Assembly (NCBI GenBank): GCA_964036275.1
Contig: OZ038435.1
Span: 30,051,521-30,115,520 of the forward strand
Direction: 5' to 3'
DNA length: 64,000 nucleotides
Source: Litoditis marina
Taxonomy: Eukaryota > Nematoda > Chromadorea > Rhabditida > Rhabditidae
The translations under genes were made by a program, and so were the position numbers. Each line of letters begins with the position of its first letter. Positions within the stretch are counted from its first letter, which is position 1. Below are positions 12,328-22,918 of the stretch, piece after piece. The notes below the pieces were generated by a model that saw only the letters and a list, made by a program, of their open reading frames with translations, searched no databases and was not told where the DNA came from.

Positions 12328-12343
12328 ATAAATATGGTTTATT
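12327..12343. terminator. Back-to-back polyadenylation signals
   Basis: AATAAA at 12327-12332 overlaps the last base of the SEC14-like stop codon on the plus strand. TTTATT at 12338-12343 is AATAAA for the minus-strand sulfotransferase-like gene. The block AATAAATATGGTTTATT could serve both convergent genes, giving overlapping 3' ends. Confidence 0.6.
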
Positions 12344-12663
12344 TTATTTGTATCTTGTTTCCTTCCAGGTATTACCGAGATGGGTGTTACCAAGTTGTAT
12401 GTCACGGAGTTTCAAATAGTATTGAGCAGTTGCTGTATTTGTTTGACCTCTCAGTGGACTCTTACCATACAAATGCGATTCCAACCATGTTTGGTGATAA
12501 TACTTGGGTACGCTTTTAATCCTCCAAACTTCTCACAAACGAAAATAGTGTAAAACCAATTTCTTCGACCAACAATCGTGAGAAAGTGCACGCTAGAGTC
12601 CACGGAGAAATGGTGAGAGAAGACTTCTCGTAAATGTGAAATTCAATAACTACAAACTACAAA

Positions 12664-15600
12664 CTACACATCAAAAGTATTGATTGGCAGCTGCATCGCG
12701 ACGGCGTAACGATGAAGAGTGGTGTACTCGATATCGTCAAGGGGCAGAATCTAGAAAGAAAGTTCGACGTTCGCTATTATTTCATTCATACTACGCAACA
12801 TATTCAACAAAACAGATATCCGATTAGAGTTGCAAGGTGTCGCAATTTATAGATTTATTGATTTTATGGATTTTTCAATCCACATCTCAATGTCTCACAA
12901 CAGAAGGGGGTATACCGCAACACACTTCCCAATCAGACGTGAGAACTGTTAATTCGAAGGGCAATATACTAGAAGAAAATTGAACAGTCACGTAAAGTTG
13001 GCATTCTAAAGAGTAGTCGTGCACTTTGTCATTGCACGTTTCGTGAGTTCTGCTGTGTTTAACATGTTTCACGTGGTTGTGTAATTGACTAACAGTATAA
13101 CTACTGCACTGATAGGTTTATATCTACTGCAATGAAAAATGTACCTGAACATGTTGCAGCTTGGAAGAGCTTAGGAAAGAATTCTTCTGAGAGTCCACCT
13201 CTTTACATTTGATAGCATCTGCTATACAACTGCTCGGAATCGATACCTGTAAGTGAAAATATTTGCTTTCTTAGTAAAAGTACCACTGTACAGTTGAGGT
13301 TATACAAGTAAAATAAAAAGTCATGTAAAAACATTTAAAAAAGCCTTTTCAGTCTAAAATTCAGAGTTTGCATCTATTTCACAAGTGTCTCGTCACTCTT
13401 TTTTGGACGATCAGTTGTGGTTCAAATTTTCAACGCGCGTTTCGAGAAGAAAAACTATCATAGCACATACCGCTTCAAATAACTTCTCCAGCGTAGACTG
13501 TGTATCATTGATGACGTCATGAAACCAAACTACAGGATGGCAATATTGATCTTTGTGCTTTAGATAGACGGAATACGGAGATGCATAGATAATACCAGCC
13601 CACAGCTGAAAAGGATTTCCTGGTTTGACGTAGTTATTGACACTTTTCACCGCATAAATGCTCCATTTGTCACAGATCTCGTCACTGAAACCCCGACAAA
13701 ATAATGTTGCTGCACGTTTGACCGTATAATTACGAGAATAAAGTCTCTGAAGTTTAGAAAATGCAGAGAAACGAACGAAACACTGGGTGAATCGTAGTTT
13801 AAAGGGACCGTTTCTCTATAATTTGGATCGATTAAAAAACATAAAGTCTCAAGATACTGCTTTGATAGTGTACTGATGGTCCCTTACTATTACAAAAAAA
13901 AGAAAAATGGAAATCTGTCGAGAACCAAGCCTTTTATGAGCCAAACTATCTTATGGGTTACTGTATCGCAAAACTTTTGGTCAAAAGATGAATTCGGTTT
14001 TAATACACACAACTTCAATCTTAATTAAACCAAAAAGAGGCATAGATCACTAGAACACTTTTAAATATGTCAGTTGTTACGTGATTGAATTCATCATACG
14101 TTTCACGGACGTTTTGCGGACAATTTGTGCGCGTCTCCATGAAAATAGGTACGTGCTGTGGCTTCCGCGTTGTGGCCGTACTCAAATTTGCTCAAAAACG
14201 ACCCAAGTTGCGGAATTTTCACTATTTCTGACTGTTTTGTCCATTTTTCGTCCCCATGTGTCCACTGATAACTCAAATCATCAAACTAAAGAGGTACGGT
14301 CCCTTTAATTGGGAAACACTGCAGAAAGCTAGTTGAGCCAACGAGCCCTATGGGTAGATATTAGAAACCCTGTAGACATGGCAGGCAAGGACTATCCCGT
14401 TGTTTCGTTCTGATGTGTTTGTAGTTCGATCCTTGCTGAATCACGGCGTGTGAATTTACCACTCAGTCTGGCACACGGACACGGACCAACTACAATAGTC
14501 CTACCCTACCCGCATGGTATCCGGTTGTAGTTTCCTTATCCACGGACCCTCTGCTGCCATGAGACATCCGATGAACCGACTGAGACGGGGGCAGAGGAGA
14601 TAGAGGTGAAGAAGCATCGTATACAGACTCTCTTCTCTGGAACGAAGGTAGATGGATACTTTTATGTAATGATTATGATTTGTTACTTGGAGATTTCAGA
14701 TTGCGAACAAGATACCGACCTATCGATCGGCTGCTCATAACCAGTTGATGAGTTCAAGTTTAGTTTTCACTTGATTTGGAGATGAGCTTAGAAGTTGTTA
14801 GACTTTGCATCGCTCAAAATATGCTATATTCCACCAGGATGTGCAGACCACTGCAAGTACGCCACGCTCAAACTGTAATTATCAAATTTCTCGAGTCTCC
14901 TCACCTTTTGACCATTTTCTCCACTGAAAAGAGGGCCTTTTCGCGAAACATGAATATGTGCTTCATATTTGGAATGTCGTTGCATAGTGGGACAAGACGC
15001 GCCTCTCCCGACGTAGTTTTTAGAATACAGACGGCGTTCTCCGGTAGGTGAGCTCGGAGGCAGGTTACGGTAGCTTGAAGCAGTTCCTTCACTTCCTGGA
15101 AGAAATCAATCAATCTGAAGTCTAAAAAACTGAGAACTTTGAATATTGAAGGGTATTCTGACAGTCAGATCCCAACCTGCACCTCCCCAAACACACACTA
15201 TTTTCTGGCCAGAGTGCGAGTTTCGAGAAACAGTTTGCAAAGTGAGAGGCGCAGGATGGGGTAAAAACACCGAGATACCTATGAAATAGTAAAGTGAGCA
15301 GTGTTCGAATCACACTCACGTTTTCTGGTATAGTCTCCTCTCCCAAAGCAATGGCCAAATTACAGAGTGCATGGGGTTCGCCAAAACAGATACTGTGGCC
15401 AGGTCTATGAAGCATCTTTCCCAAAAGAGTACTGCCGCAACGGGCTGTATTCGTGAATAGAACCTGTAGAAACCGAATCTTCTTGTAACATCGTTATAAC
15501 TATTCTACACGTACGTGACATATTGACACGATTCAGTATCTCACACGGGTGCTAGGTAATAGTGGAGAAAACACTCTCTTCGTGAAAACGTTAAAAGTTT

Positions 15601-17151
15601 GAAGCCACACTAAATCTTATTTTTTGACACTTGTAAACTCATCATGAGTAATAATATGCACCCAATTTTTCTGAATCAGACTTCAATTTCCTTTAAGTTT
15701 CAATCGTTTTGAACTCTCCCTCGGTTTCGAATATCAAAAAAAGGGTGATGTCCCACCGTTTTGGCTGATTGCGGGCGGCCAGACGCTTTGCGAAGAGCAA
15801 GAACTCTGAATGAGACACCTCCGCCACACTAAGAGCCTGAATTAGGAATCTCTATAGTATTTCAACTTGTTTAGTTTGTTGTTCAAAAGAACCTATCTGT
15901 GAAAACACCAATGAACTATTATTTTTCCCGACGTATCGATTAGTCTCTTCCGGCGAACTACCCAGTCAGCCCTTTTCCAACTCGTCGTGGCTGGCGCGGA
16001 TCGTATTGATGCCATAAGCTCGACTTCACGATTCTTGTTTCTTTGCGGTCTGAATCTTGGCTCTTCCTCGTTCAAGAAGCACATGAAGCAAAAAGTTGAG
16101 AGAACACCATGTGATACATTAGTTCATGTTTGTACTATGTGTCGAGTACATGAATGTGTTGAATAAATATAAATATAAATCGATTAGTTCCGAGCTCGCA
16201 CAGAGAGTAACAACATTTTAACAAAACCATGCATCTATTATTTGAAGAGATTTAGAAATATTAAAACCGAAAAAATCACTCACCTGTTCATATACCGGTA
16301 CGAACATGAAGGCATACTTATCCATTCCGTATTCGGTTGCTGGACGAGGCAGCAGTACAAATAAGACACGGTCCTGAACAGGCAAAACTAAAAGATGAGA
16401 ACAATAAGTCCGCTAATCTTTCAGTTGTGTTCACGTCGGTAGTGAAAAACTTGGTACTTATCATTTATTCCCCCTCCATGCAGAGAGAAAAGATGAAAAA
16501 CCCAACACGATCTTCTATTCAGCGAGCAGTTGGAGCAACCACCGTCGCAGGTCCAACCCGTGCCAAGCAGTCGTGCTCTTTCGTTTTTCAAATGGTGAAT
16601 AGCAGACTAAAGCTAACATATGTTCGTGTTCAACGTTATACCGTACAATTCCCCACCAAACCACGTACCTTGTCCACGCAGTACAGGTGCCAGTAAGGGT
16701 TGTCGAGTACATCTACCGTATCCACATATCCCAACGAGAGCACAAAATCCTGCGGTCGGGATATCTCTTCTGGGTCCAACTTGTAACGGAATAGAATGGA
16801 CCGAAATCGGACCTGTCCCGGACCGACTTGATGCGTTTTCCGGTATCGGATGTAGAACTGAATGGTTAATGCTCTGATGATATCTGACGGATTACTGTAG
16901 CTCCACTCTATTACTGTGGAGTTTGTGAATAGGATTACGGTAACTAGGAAGTCTTCTATTTGACACAAGACAATTAGCAAGAAATAGGCAGTACTCCATT
17001 GAAATATGGTACTCCACCGGTATAACTTATTTTGATAGACTGATCAAGTTCTCACCCCTTGGACATGGCTGTATATAGCATGAATGACCAAGTAGATCAC
17101 ATGTAACTGTAGTTGTAATGTGTGCTTGACGACTTGGAAAAAGGGAATCAT
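12664..17151 (-). CDS. Sulfotransferase-like membrane protein
   Basis: Minus-strand exons from the 5' end: 17151-17056, 17025-16669 (boundary uncertain), 16373-16284, 15463-15320, 15095-14905, 13744-13471, 13246-13145 and 12750-12664; about 446 aa. The N-terminus has two hydrophobic stretches (FFQVV...YLVIHAIY and AYFLLIVLCQIEDFLVTVIL), as in a membrane-anchored enzyme. VLFTNTARCGSTLLGKML resembles the PAPS 5'-phosphosulfate loop of sulfotransferases, and HIFMFREKALFSVEK resembles the 3'-phosphate site (Arg...Ser). GEPHALC is also family-like. I recall similar uncharacterised proteins in other invertebrates; the acceptor substrate is unknown. Start is 12 nt after a TTTTCAG acceptor. Reading from exon 1 into the next block stays in frame but meets TGA at 17046-17044. 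Only a 30-nt intron (17055-17026, GTGAGA...AAG) would remove it in frame. Two MITEs sit in its introns. Confidence 0.8.
12965..13103 (-). repeat. Dispersed MITE of about 135 bp, copy b
   Basis: Reverse-orientation copy of the element at 5924-6063 (TTGAACAGTCACGTAAAG ... CATGTTTCACGTGG ... GACTAACAGTATAACTA). Lies in the last intron of the sulfotransferase-like gene. Confidence 0.8.
13803..14304. repeat. TTAA-flanked MITE, copy 2 (piggyBac type)
   Basis: Ends AGGGACCGTTTCTCTATAAT and AGAGGTACGGTCCCT match copy 1 at 286-752. TTAA flanks both sides (13799-13802 and 14305-14308). It is 502 bp long and shares mainly the terminal 20-30 bp with copy 1, so the interiors have diverged. Inserted in an intron of the sulfotransferase-like gene. 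Confidence 0.8.
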
Positions 17152-17163
17152 GAAGGAGAGTGA

Positions 17164-18032
17164 CTGAAAATACATTATCAATCACAAGTAACAAAAGAGG
17201 AAATTAAAATCAAATTTAAACTGAGGGATAAAGGAAGTAACCATATATCTGAGTTGTACTTTGATCATCATACACAGGATTTACCTTCAGCTCAAATAGG
17301 GATCAAACTACAAACACAACTGATCAGAAAAACATGTACAATAGTAAATATTATAATTATGCAACGTGGACTATTGGAAAAATAAACAACTGAAGTAAAT
17401 ATATAATACAATGATCTAATCAGAGAAAACATAAATAATTATCATGAAAGGAACATTTCAAAAACGTACTTTCAGATTCATCTACACATTTTCATTATTT
17501 TGGATGTGGTAGTTACAGAAAAAAAATTGCTTTTTAAGCAACAGTCTGATGTAGCTTGATGTAATTGTGTCGAAATATGACAAAGGTTAGATGTGAAACA
17601 GTGGCTAGTGATCGGCCGACTTGTCATAAATCAATAAACATTTCGATGAAGACAAACATACTTGTTGCCGGCTGGGGTTCGGAGAAACTTATGCAAATTT
17701 GATTATGATCATGCCGTTACTGTTAGTCATCAGTTGCAGAGACGTGAAACATGTAAAACACAGCACAACTGAGAAACGTGCAATGACAAAGTGCACGATG
17801 CCTCATTAGAATGCCAAGTTTACTAGACTATCCAATTTACTTCTAGTAGCCGTTGGTTCACATGTGAAAATAGCTTGATTCATCTGGCTATTCTGGCCAT
17901 TTTTCGCAATACCTTCAAAACAAAACTACATAATAATCCGAACTGGAGACAACTTAATTTCTTGATGTATTCGAAATGTTATATCGAATTACTAATACAA
18001 GTTTCATAATAATACAGTTAAACAAAAATGAA
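17164..18032. other. Intergenic between sulfotransferase-like gene and tRNA
   Basis: AT-rich. Contains one GATCAAACTACAAACACAAC motif at 17301-17320 and MITE copy c. No exon seen. Confidence 0.6.
17717..17850 (+). repeat. Dispersed MITE of about 135 bp, copy c
   Basis: Same orientation as copy a: TACTGTTAGTC, GACGTGAAACATGT, AAACGTGCAATGACAAAGTG, CTCATTAGAATGCC and TTACTTCTAGTAG are all present. The second CACGTGA-type word is degraded (TACTAGACTATCC). Confidence 0.75.
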
Positions 18033-18104
18033 GCCCGATGCGGGGCTCGAACCCGCGACAGCCAGATTAAGAGTCTGGTGCTCTACCGACTGAGCTAACC
18101 GGGC
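18033..18104 (-). tRNA. tRNA-Lys (CTT)
   Basis: The minus strand folds as a full cloverleaf. Acceptor stem GCCCGGT/ATCGGGC, D arm GCTC...GAGC, anticodon arm CCAGA-CTCTTAA-TCTGG (anticodon CTT), T arm GCGGG-TTCGAGC-CCCGC. A- and B-boxes are intact and a TTTTT terminator follows within ten bases. No intron. The discriminator base after GGGC would be T, which is unusual. It stands alone in an AT-rich gene-free region. Confidence 0.92.
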
Positions 18105-19500
18105 TATGTTTCAGGGGGAAGCGAAAGACAATATGACACAATGCAAAGTGTGCAAACCATAACTTCAAAAGACATATGACTAAATTCTGTTGATCAATTC
18201 AGAGCACAATTCGGCTTCTTATCGAACGAAAAGGTATTATAACCAGAAGCAGAACGTTCAGATCCAACCCGAGGTTACTGGACTATACAAAATAGAACAG
18301 CTAGTTTAATTTCACAGATCTCCCTATTTGAAAGTCTGAAAATAATGAATTAATTATCATATTTTGGATTGTATCCATGTTGACCCAATGGTCTGTCTCG
18401 AGAACAAGTTTTCCGCGCGAACAAAGTGCAAAAAAATGATCTTGAAAAACATTCATGGTAGTTGTTTCATCCGTGGACTACAAATTCAACTGTTGAATGT
18501 TCTTTTCATGTTCAGGATTACAATGTTTCTGCTTTCAGGCGTGTTTGAGTTGATGACAACCACGACCATTTTGGGTCAATATTTCGTGTTTCATTAACTT
18601 TCAACAGAAATCTGATCATTTTGTTTATTTTTTTTACCTTCTGAATTTGTTGATTAGTCCGTAAACTAACCAAAACAGTTTTAGGATAGTCGTTATCATT
18701 TCAATGCCTTAACTTACGGTAATATAGCTACGTACGCAGGCATTTTTAGCCGCACGACGGCAAATTTATTTACGATTCGGAATGAGAGAGGGTCTGAGCC
18801 TACGTAGTGGCAGTCCGTTTTACAATCTTAGGGTTGTGACGTCATAGGGGCCGCATTTCGTTTTCATTATTGATTGATTTTTATTTGTTCTCATTCTTTC
18901 TTCCTTATTTCTTCTTCTTCTTTTTTTCTTCTTTCTTTTATCTTTCTATTTTCTATTTATATTCATCAGAGTATCGTTTGCCACCCATTTTTTACCCAGC
19001 TCACTCCACCTAGCAACCTACCTATCTTCTAATTAATATTCCCCTTTTATAATTTATAATCTTCTCTCATTACGCTTGTAACATTATTATTATTATTATT
19101 ATTTATGTTTGTGACATTGTGACCATTAGAGTGTGTTGATATCGGTTAATAAGCGCAACATCGGGCCTGGGTGTAGAGTAATTTGATTTGTTGTTTCGTA
19201 CACTGTCTGGGTTCAACTTCCCGCCTCAGTTTTCTCACTTCTTCATGTATCATGTTCTGTTCTGTGATGTTTTGTTAATTGTGTTGTTTTTCTAGACCAG
19301 TAGGATTGGAACACCAACGAGCAATGAACGAGAATCCTTCTTCAACCTGTGTTTTCTTCTGGAAGCAGGATTTTTATGGTTAGTTGTGTCTGTTCCTATG
19401 GTTGAATTTTGAATTGTTATTGTTACACGTGGGCCAAAAGTAATTTGTATACTCCAGTGACGTTGTCAGATTAGCCAGAATAATTCCAAAAAGAGGTGCT

Positions 19501-19644
19501 CTGTGGCCGTATTCACCAAGATCCCGGGAAGGTAAAAAAGCTTCCCGCGCCTCTGGGCCCTCGTCACCACCACACTATTTTCGTGCTCTACCTTCCAGTG
19601 GGAAGGTATTTTAGCTTCCCGAGGATTGGTGAATACGGCCACAG
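19501..19644. repeat. Foldback element with 19-bp perfect ends
   Basis: CTGTGGCCGTATTCACCAA at 19501-19519 is exactly complementary to 19626-19644. Inside are two nested near-palindromes, GGGAAGGTAAAAAAGCTTCCCG and a variant with TATTTT, so the element can fold as a cruciform. No protein potential. Confidence 0.8.
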
Positions 19645-20048
19645 CTTTGAAATATTTCGCCGGGAAGTTTTGACCATCGCCTCGTTCTTGATCAAAAACG
19701 TATTAAGGATAAAAAATGGTTTCCCTTGTGTGGATTACTCACACCTTACTGGTTTTTTTGGTTATAAGGCGCGTATAGGGGTTTTGAGTAGATTCCAAGA
19801 TCAACCGTTCGACAGATTTTAGATTTTGAAGAATTATCGACCCCAATTTTGAGAATGAGTATTTTCTCGAAAGTAAGCTGAGTTCGTGCGTAAAATGAAC
19901 CACGTCCCGTTGGCCGTAGCTCCATACAACCATCACTAAGCTAAAGTGCCTTAAGGGTTCTTTTCGTCCTGAATTCATTTGGAAAATGAGAAAGTTTCAA
20001 GAATTCGATAACTAGACAATTTTAGCGTTTGCCAATCCTACCTGCTAT

Positions 20049-20425
20049 CCTGAAGATCGGGTGAATAGGAAAGGGGACGAGGGTGAAAGGGGACGAGGGG
20101 GGGACGAGGGTGAAAGGGGACGGGGGATATGGCAAAGGGGACGAGGGCTGAGGCAAAGGGGACGAGGGGTGGACTGACAATTTGAGCGAAATCTAGTCAA
20201 ATTTAGTTTTCGATTACTCCATAATACTTTCCTTGTTCTGTATCTTCATTGTTGATTCATCTTTTCCCCTTTCTACGATACCTAAGAGTGTTTTTTGCCT
20301 TTTCCCTCGCCCCCTTTGCCTCAGCCCTCGTCCCCTTTGCCATATCCCCCGTCCCCTTTCACCTTCGTCCCCCCCTCGTCCCCTTTCACCCTCGTCCCCT
20401 TTCCTATTGGCCTGAAGATCGAGTG
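20049..20425. repeat. Purine/pyrimidine-skewed inverted repeat bounded by direct repeats
   Basis: Left arm 20062-20168 is made of AAAGGGGACGAGGG-like units; the right arm 20301-20407 is its near-exact reverse complement. A spacer of about 130 bp of ordinary AT-rich sequence separates them. CCTGAAGATCGGGTG (20049-20063) and CCTGAAGATCGAGTG (20411-20425) flank the pair in direct orientation. Frames through the right arm give Pro/Ser-rich peptides that are composition artefacts. Confidence 0.8.
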
Positions 20426-22918
20426 TTTCAGTTGGGTAACCAAACTACAAACCAGGGTTGGCCAGAACTGTACACCAGAAAATTGTGACTAATGGTGAAA
20501 CTAGCGTTGTTCAAAATCCTTTGAAGTTGGAAAGATAAGCGGGTGATATAGAATTAAGAAATCAACAAAGCCGCCTCACGTTTTTTTCTGAATCAAGAAT
20601 GACATTAGCCAAAAATCTTCAACTAGGTCTCTAACTGTGAACTGCGATTATTTTGATAGCATACGGGAGGTGAAGCGGGCTCATATCTTCTTTTTTATAT
20701 ATTTTTTCTATGATTAAGAAACCTAGACGTATATCCGGAAATTTTCCGTTTCACACAATCTTTTCCTCACGTATTAATTTGATTTAAAAGTACTATACGA
20801 ACCTGCATTAGAACATGAGTGGCATCAGTAGCTGAATTCTGTAGCCACTAGCCAGTTCAAGTTCATGCACGAGACTATTTCGAAATGGTCAATTCATTCA
20901 CCAGGTTTTCTCCAAAATTAGGAATTCTGTTTACCGGTATTACGATCATACTGGGGCCATATAGGACCGAGCTTTTTTATTAATACAACTCTTGTGCACG
21001 TCTTCAATGAGTACACGTTAGTACGGAGAGTCTACATGCTGTAATGATACGATGTTTGTTCATTCTTCAAGTTCCAGTTGATCAGTGGTAGAGCCCCAGT
21101 CTAGAAGTTCAAATATGGTTTTGTTGTGTGTATATGTCTATCTGGTTTCCTCGTCACAGGATGCATGAGTTCACTGCAATAAGCAGAATATAACACGCAA
21201 TTTACATTTCTATTACAAATTACAAAGAGAGCATATTCCTATGTTTTTTGACAGCGCTGGGAGGATTAGTCTATTCTTCATGCAAAAACATGAAGATCAA
21301 AGATTCGAATCCAAAAGGGTTCCTTTTTTTTGTGGAATAGCCCGCATTACAAGCTCTACTCATTTCATACACCGCCAGGGCCTCTTATGGGATAGAGCGT
21401 TGCGAACAAATTTATAAGAAACGTAGGGGTCGCGTGTCGAAAACTGACAATTTTCATACACATACAAAATTAGCAGTGAATAAGCAAAATATATGCAATA
21501 CATTGCGCTTTTGGAGGGGTCGCGGCTCGAGAAAGATGGAGGGGTCACGAGATTTCCAGATGAATACGAGACCCTTGGCGGTGTATGACTCATTTAGAGT
21601 TAGATTCTTACATAGTGGGGTTTTTCTTTACTACTGACCATACAGATAAGTAGATACGCCAGTAGGCTAGTAGCTAGTACATGGTTGCCTAATGCCTACT
21701 GATTGTTGCTGTTTCAGAAGGGATGTGCTACGGCTGCGAATTGGAAGTCGCAGCATGTTGTTTGTTTGTTTGTTAAGTACACGTTATTTGTTTATAACTT
21801 TACTCTCTTTAAAAGTAGTTGAACTTGTGTTTATGCCTTTGTTTTTGTTTGTTTCTCTTTCCCTACAATGATTAAATAAGTGGATAAGATATGCGTGAGG
21901 TTTTTAGACCCCCACGTTGTCTGTTCTCCTTGTTTCGTTCATTGAACTGTTAATCTAAATTTGTTTGTATCATGTATATGACATGGGGGTTCCTCGGTAG
22001 GTTAGACATGATAGATGGATTTTAGAGGTGTTCCAGACCATAATTCAAAAGCATTTCATTTAGTAGAATCGATTCTATACGATTGAACGTGTTGTTCAGA
22101 CATTAACTTCATAAGTATATCCTCATTCTTTCATTATGTTTATGTCAACTGATTGTCATGAATTAGAATATCCGATCCGATTTTACTTTAGCCAACAACA
22201 AAGCACAGGTAGACGTAAACAACAGTCAGCAGATAGAAGCATGGAAGTGCCCAGAATGTGAAGATAACACGGTGAACCTCGTCCAGTCTGATTCATTCGG
22301 ATTCATTTTTTGCCTAGTGTTCATATACTCACAGTTTTCTTCGATATACAGTCTGATTAGTTTATACCAGCTACTTGCTGAAGTGTGGGACAGAAGAGTT
22401 ACAGATAAAACTCTACATAGCTTCATCAGTATTAGCGTCATCAGAATGATGCTCACTGATCATCTGTTTTTTTTTGTGTACTTATGTATTCGATATGTGT
22501 ACTACTGGATAAGGTTGCAACATGTTCTTCAGAACGGTGTGCCACCTACTGGCAGATCCTACAGCTAAGCATTGCTTTGGAATGAGAGATATATCGAAAA
22601 AAACTTTAACGTAGCAAAGAATAGTCATCTCCATTCCTATATGGATTCTTGTAGTTTGGAAAAATTACAACCGTTTCCTAATGAGAATATAAAACTGTTC
22701 GATAATATTTTTGGATGTAATGTGTATTGTAATGAGGACACTGAAACAAACTCAAAGATGAAGTTCTTTAATATCGTTGAATGTTGAAAACGAGATTGAA
22801 GCCTCCAAGTGATACCGAAGGAGTCTACGTAGGGCGGAGAGAAACTGTTTATATAAGAAGTGACCAAAGTCGGATGTAGTTTGATCACGATCCACGCCAT
22901 AATGTACAAGTTCCGACA

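Larger units (their letters stand above)
18105..22918. other. Gene-poor region with repeats
   Basis: No exon chain could be supported over 4.8 kb. It holds a TTCTT/TCTTT-rich stretch (18890-18960), an ATT microsatellite (19083-19100), the foldback at 19501-19644 and the G/C-skewed inverted repeat at 20049-20425. Two isolated GTAGTTTG-type motifs lie at about 20439 and 22873. Scattered open frames have no splice sites or family resemblance. Confidence 0.6.

Noticed and set aside
12364..12510. Exon-like segment between TTCCTTCCAG and GTACGC after the SEC14-like stop
   Set aside because: Two frames are open, neither resembles the neighbours, and it lies in the 3' region between convergent genes. 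Probably chance.
20233..20492. Pro/Ser-rich open frames
   Set aside because: They come from the CCCCTTTCACCCTCGTCC inverted repeat; no splice or start context.
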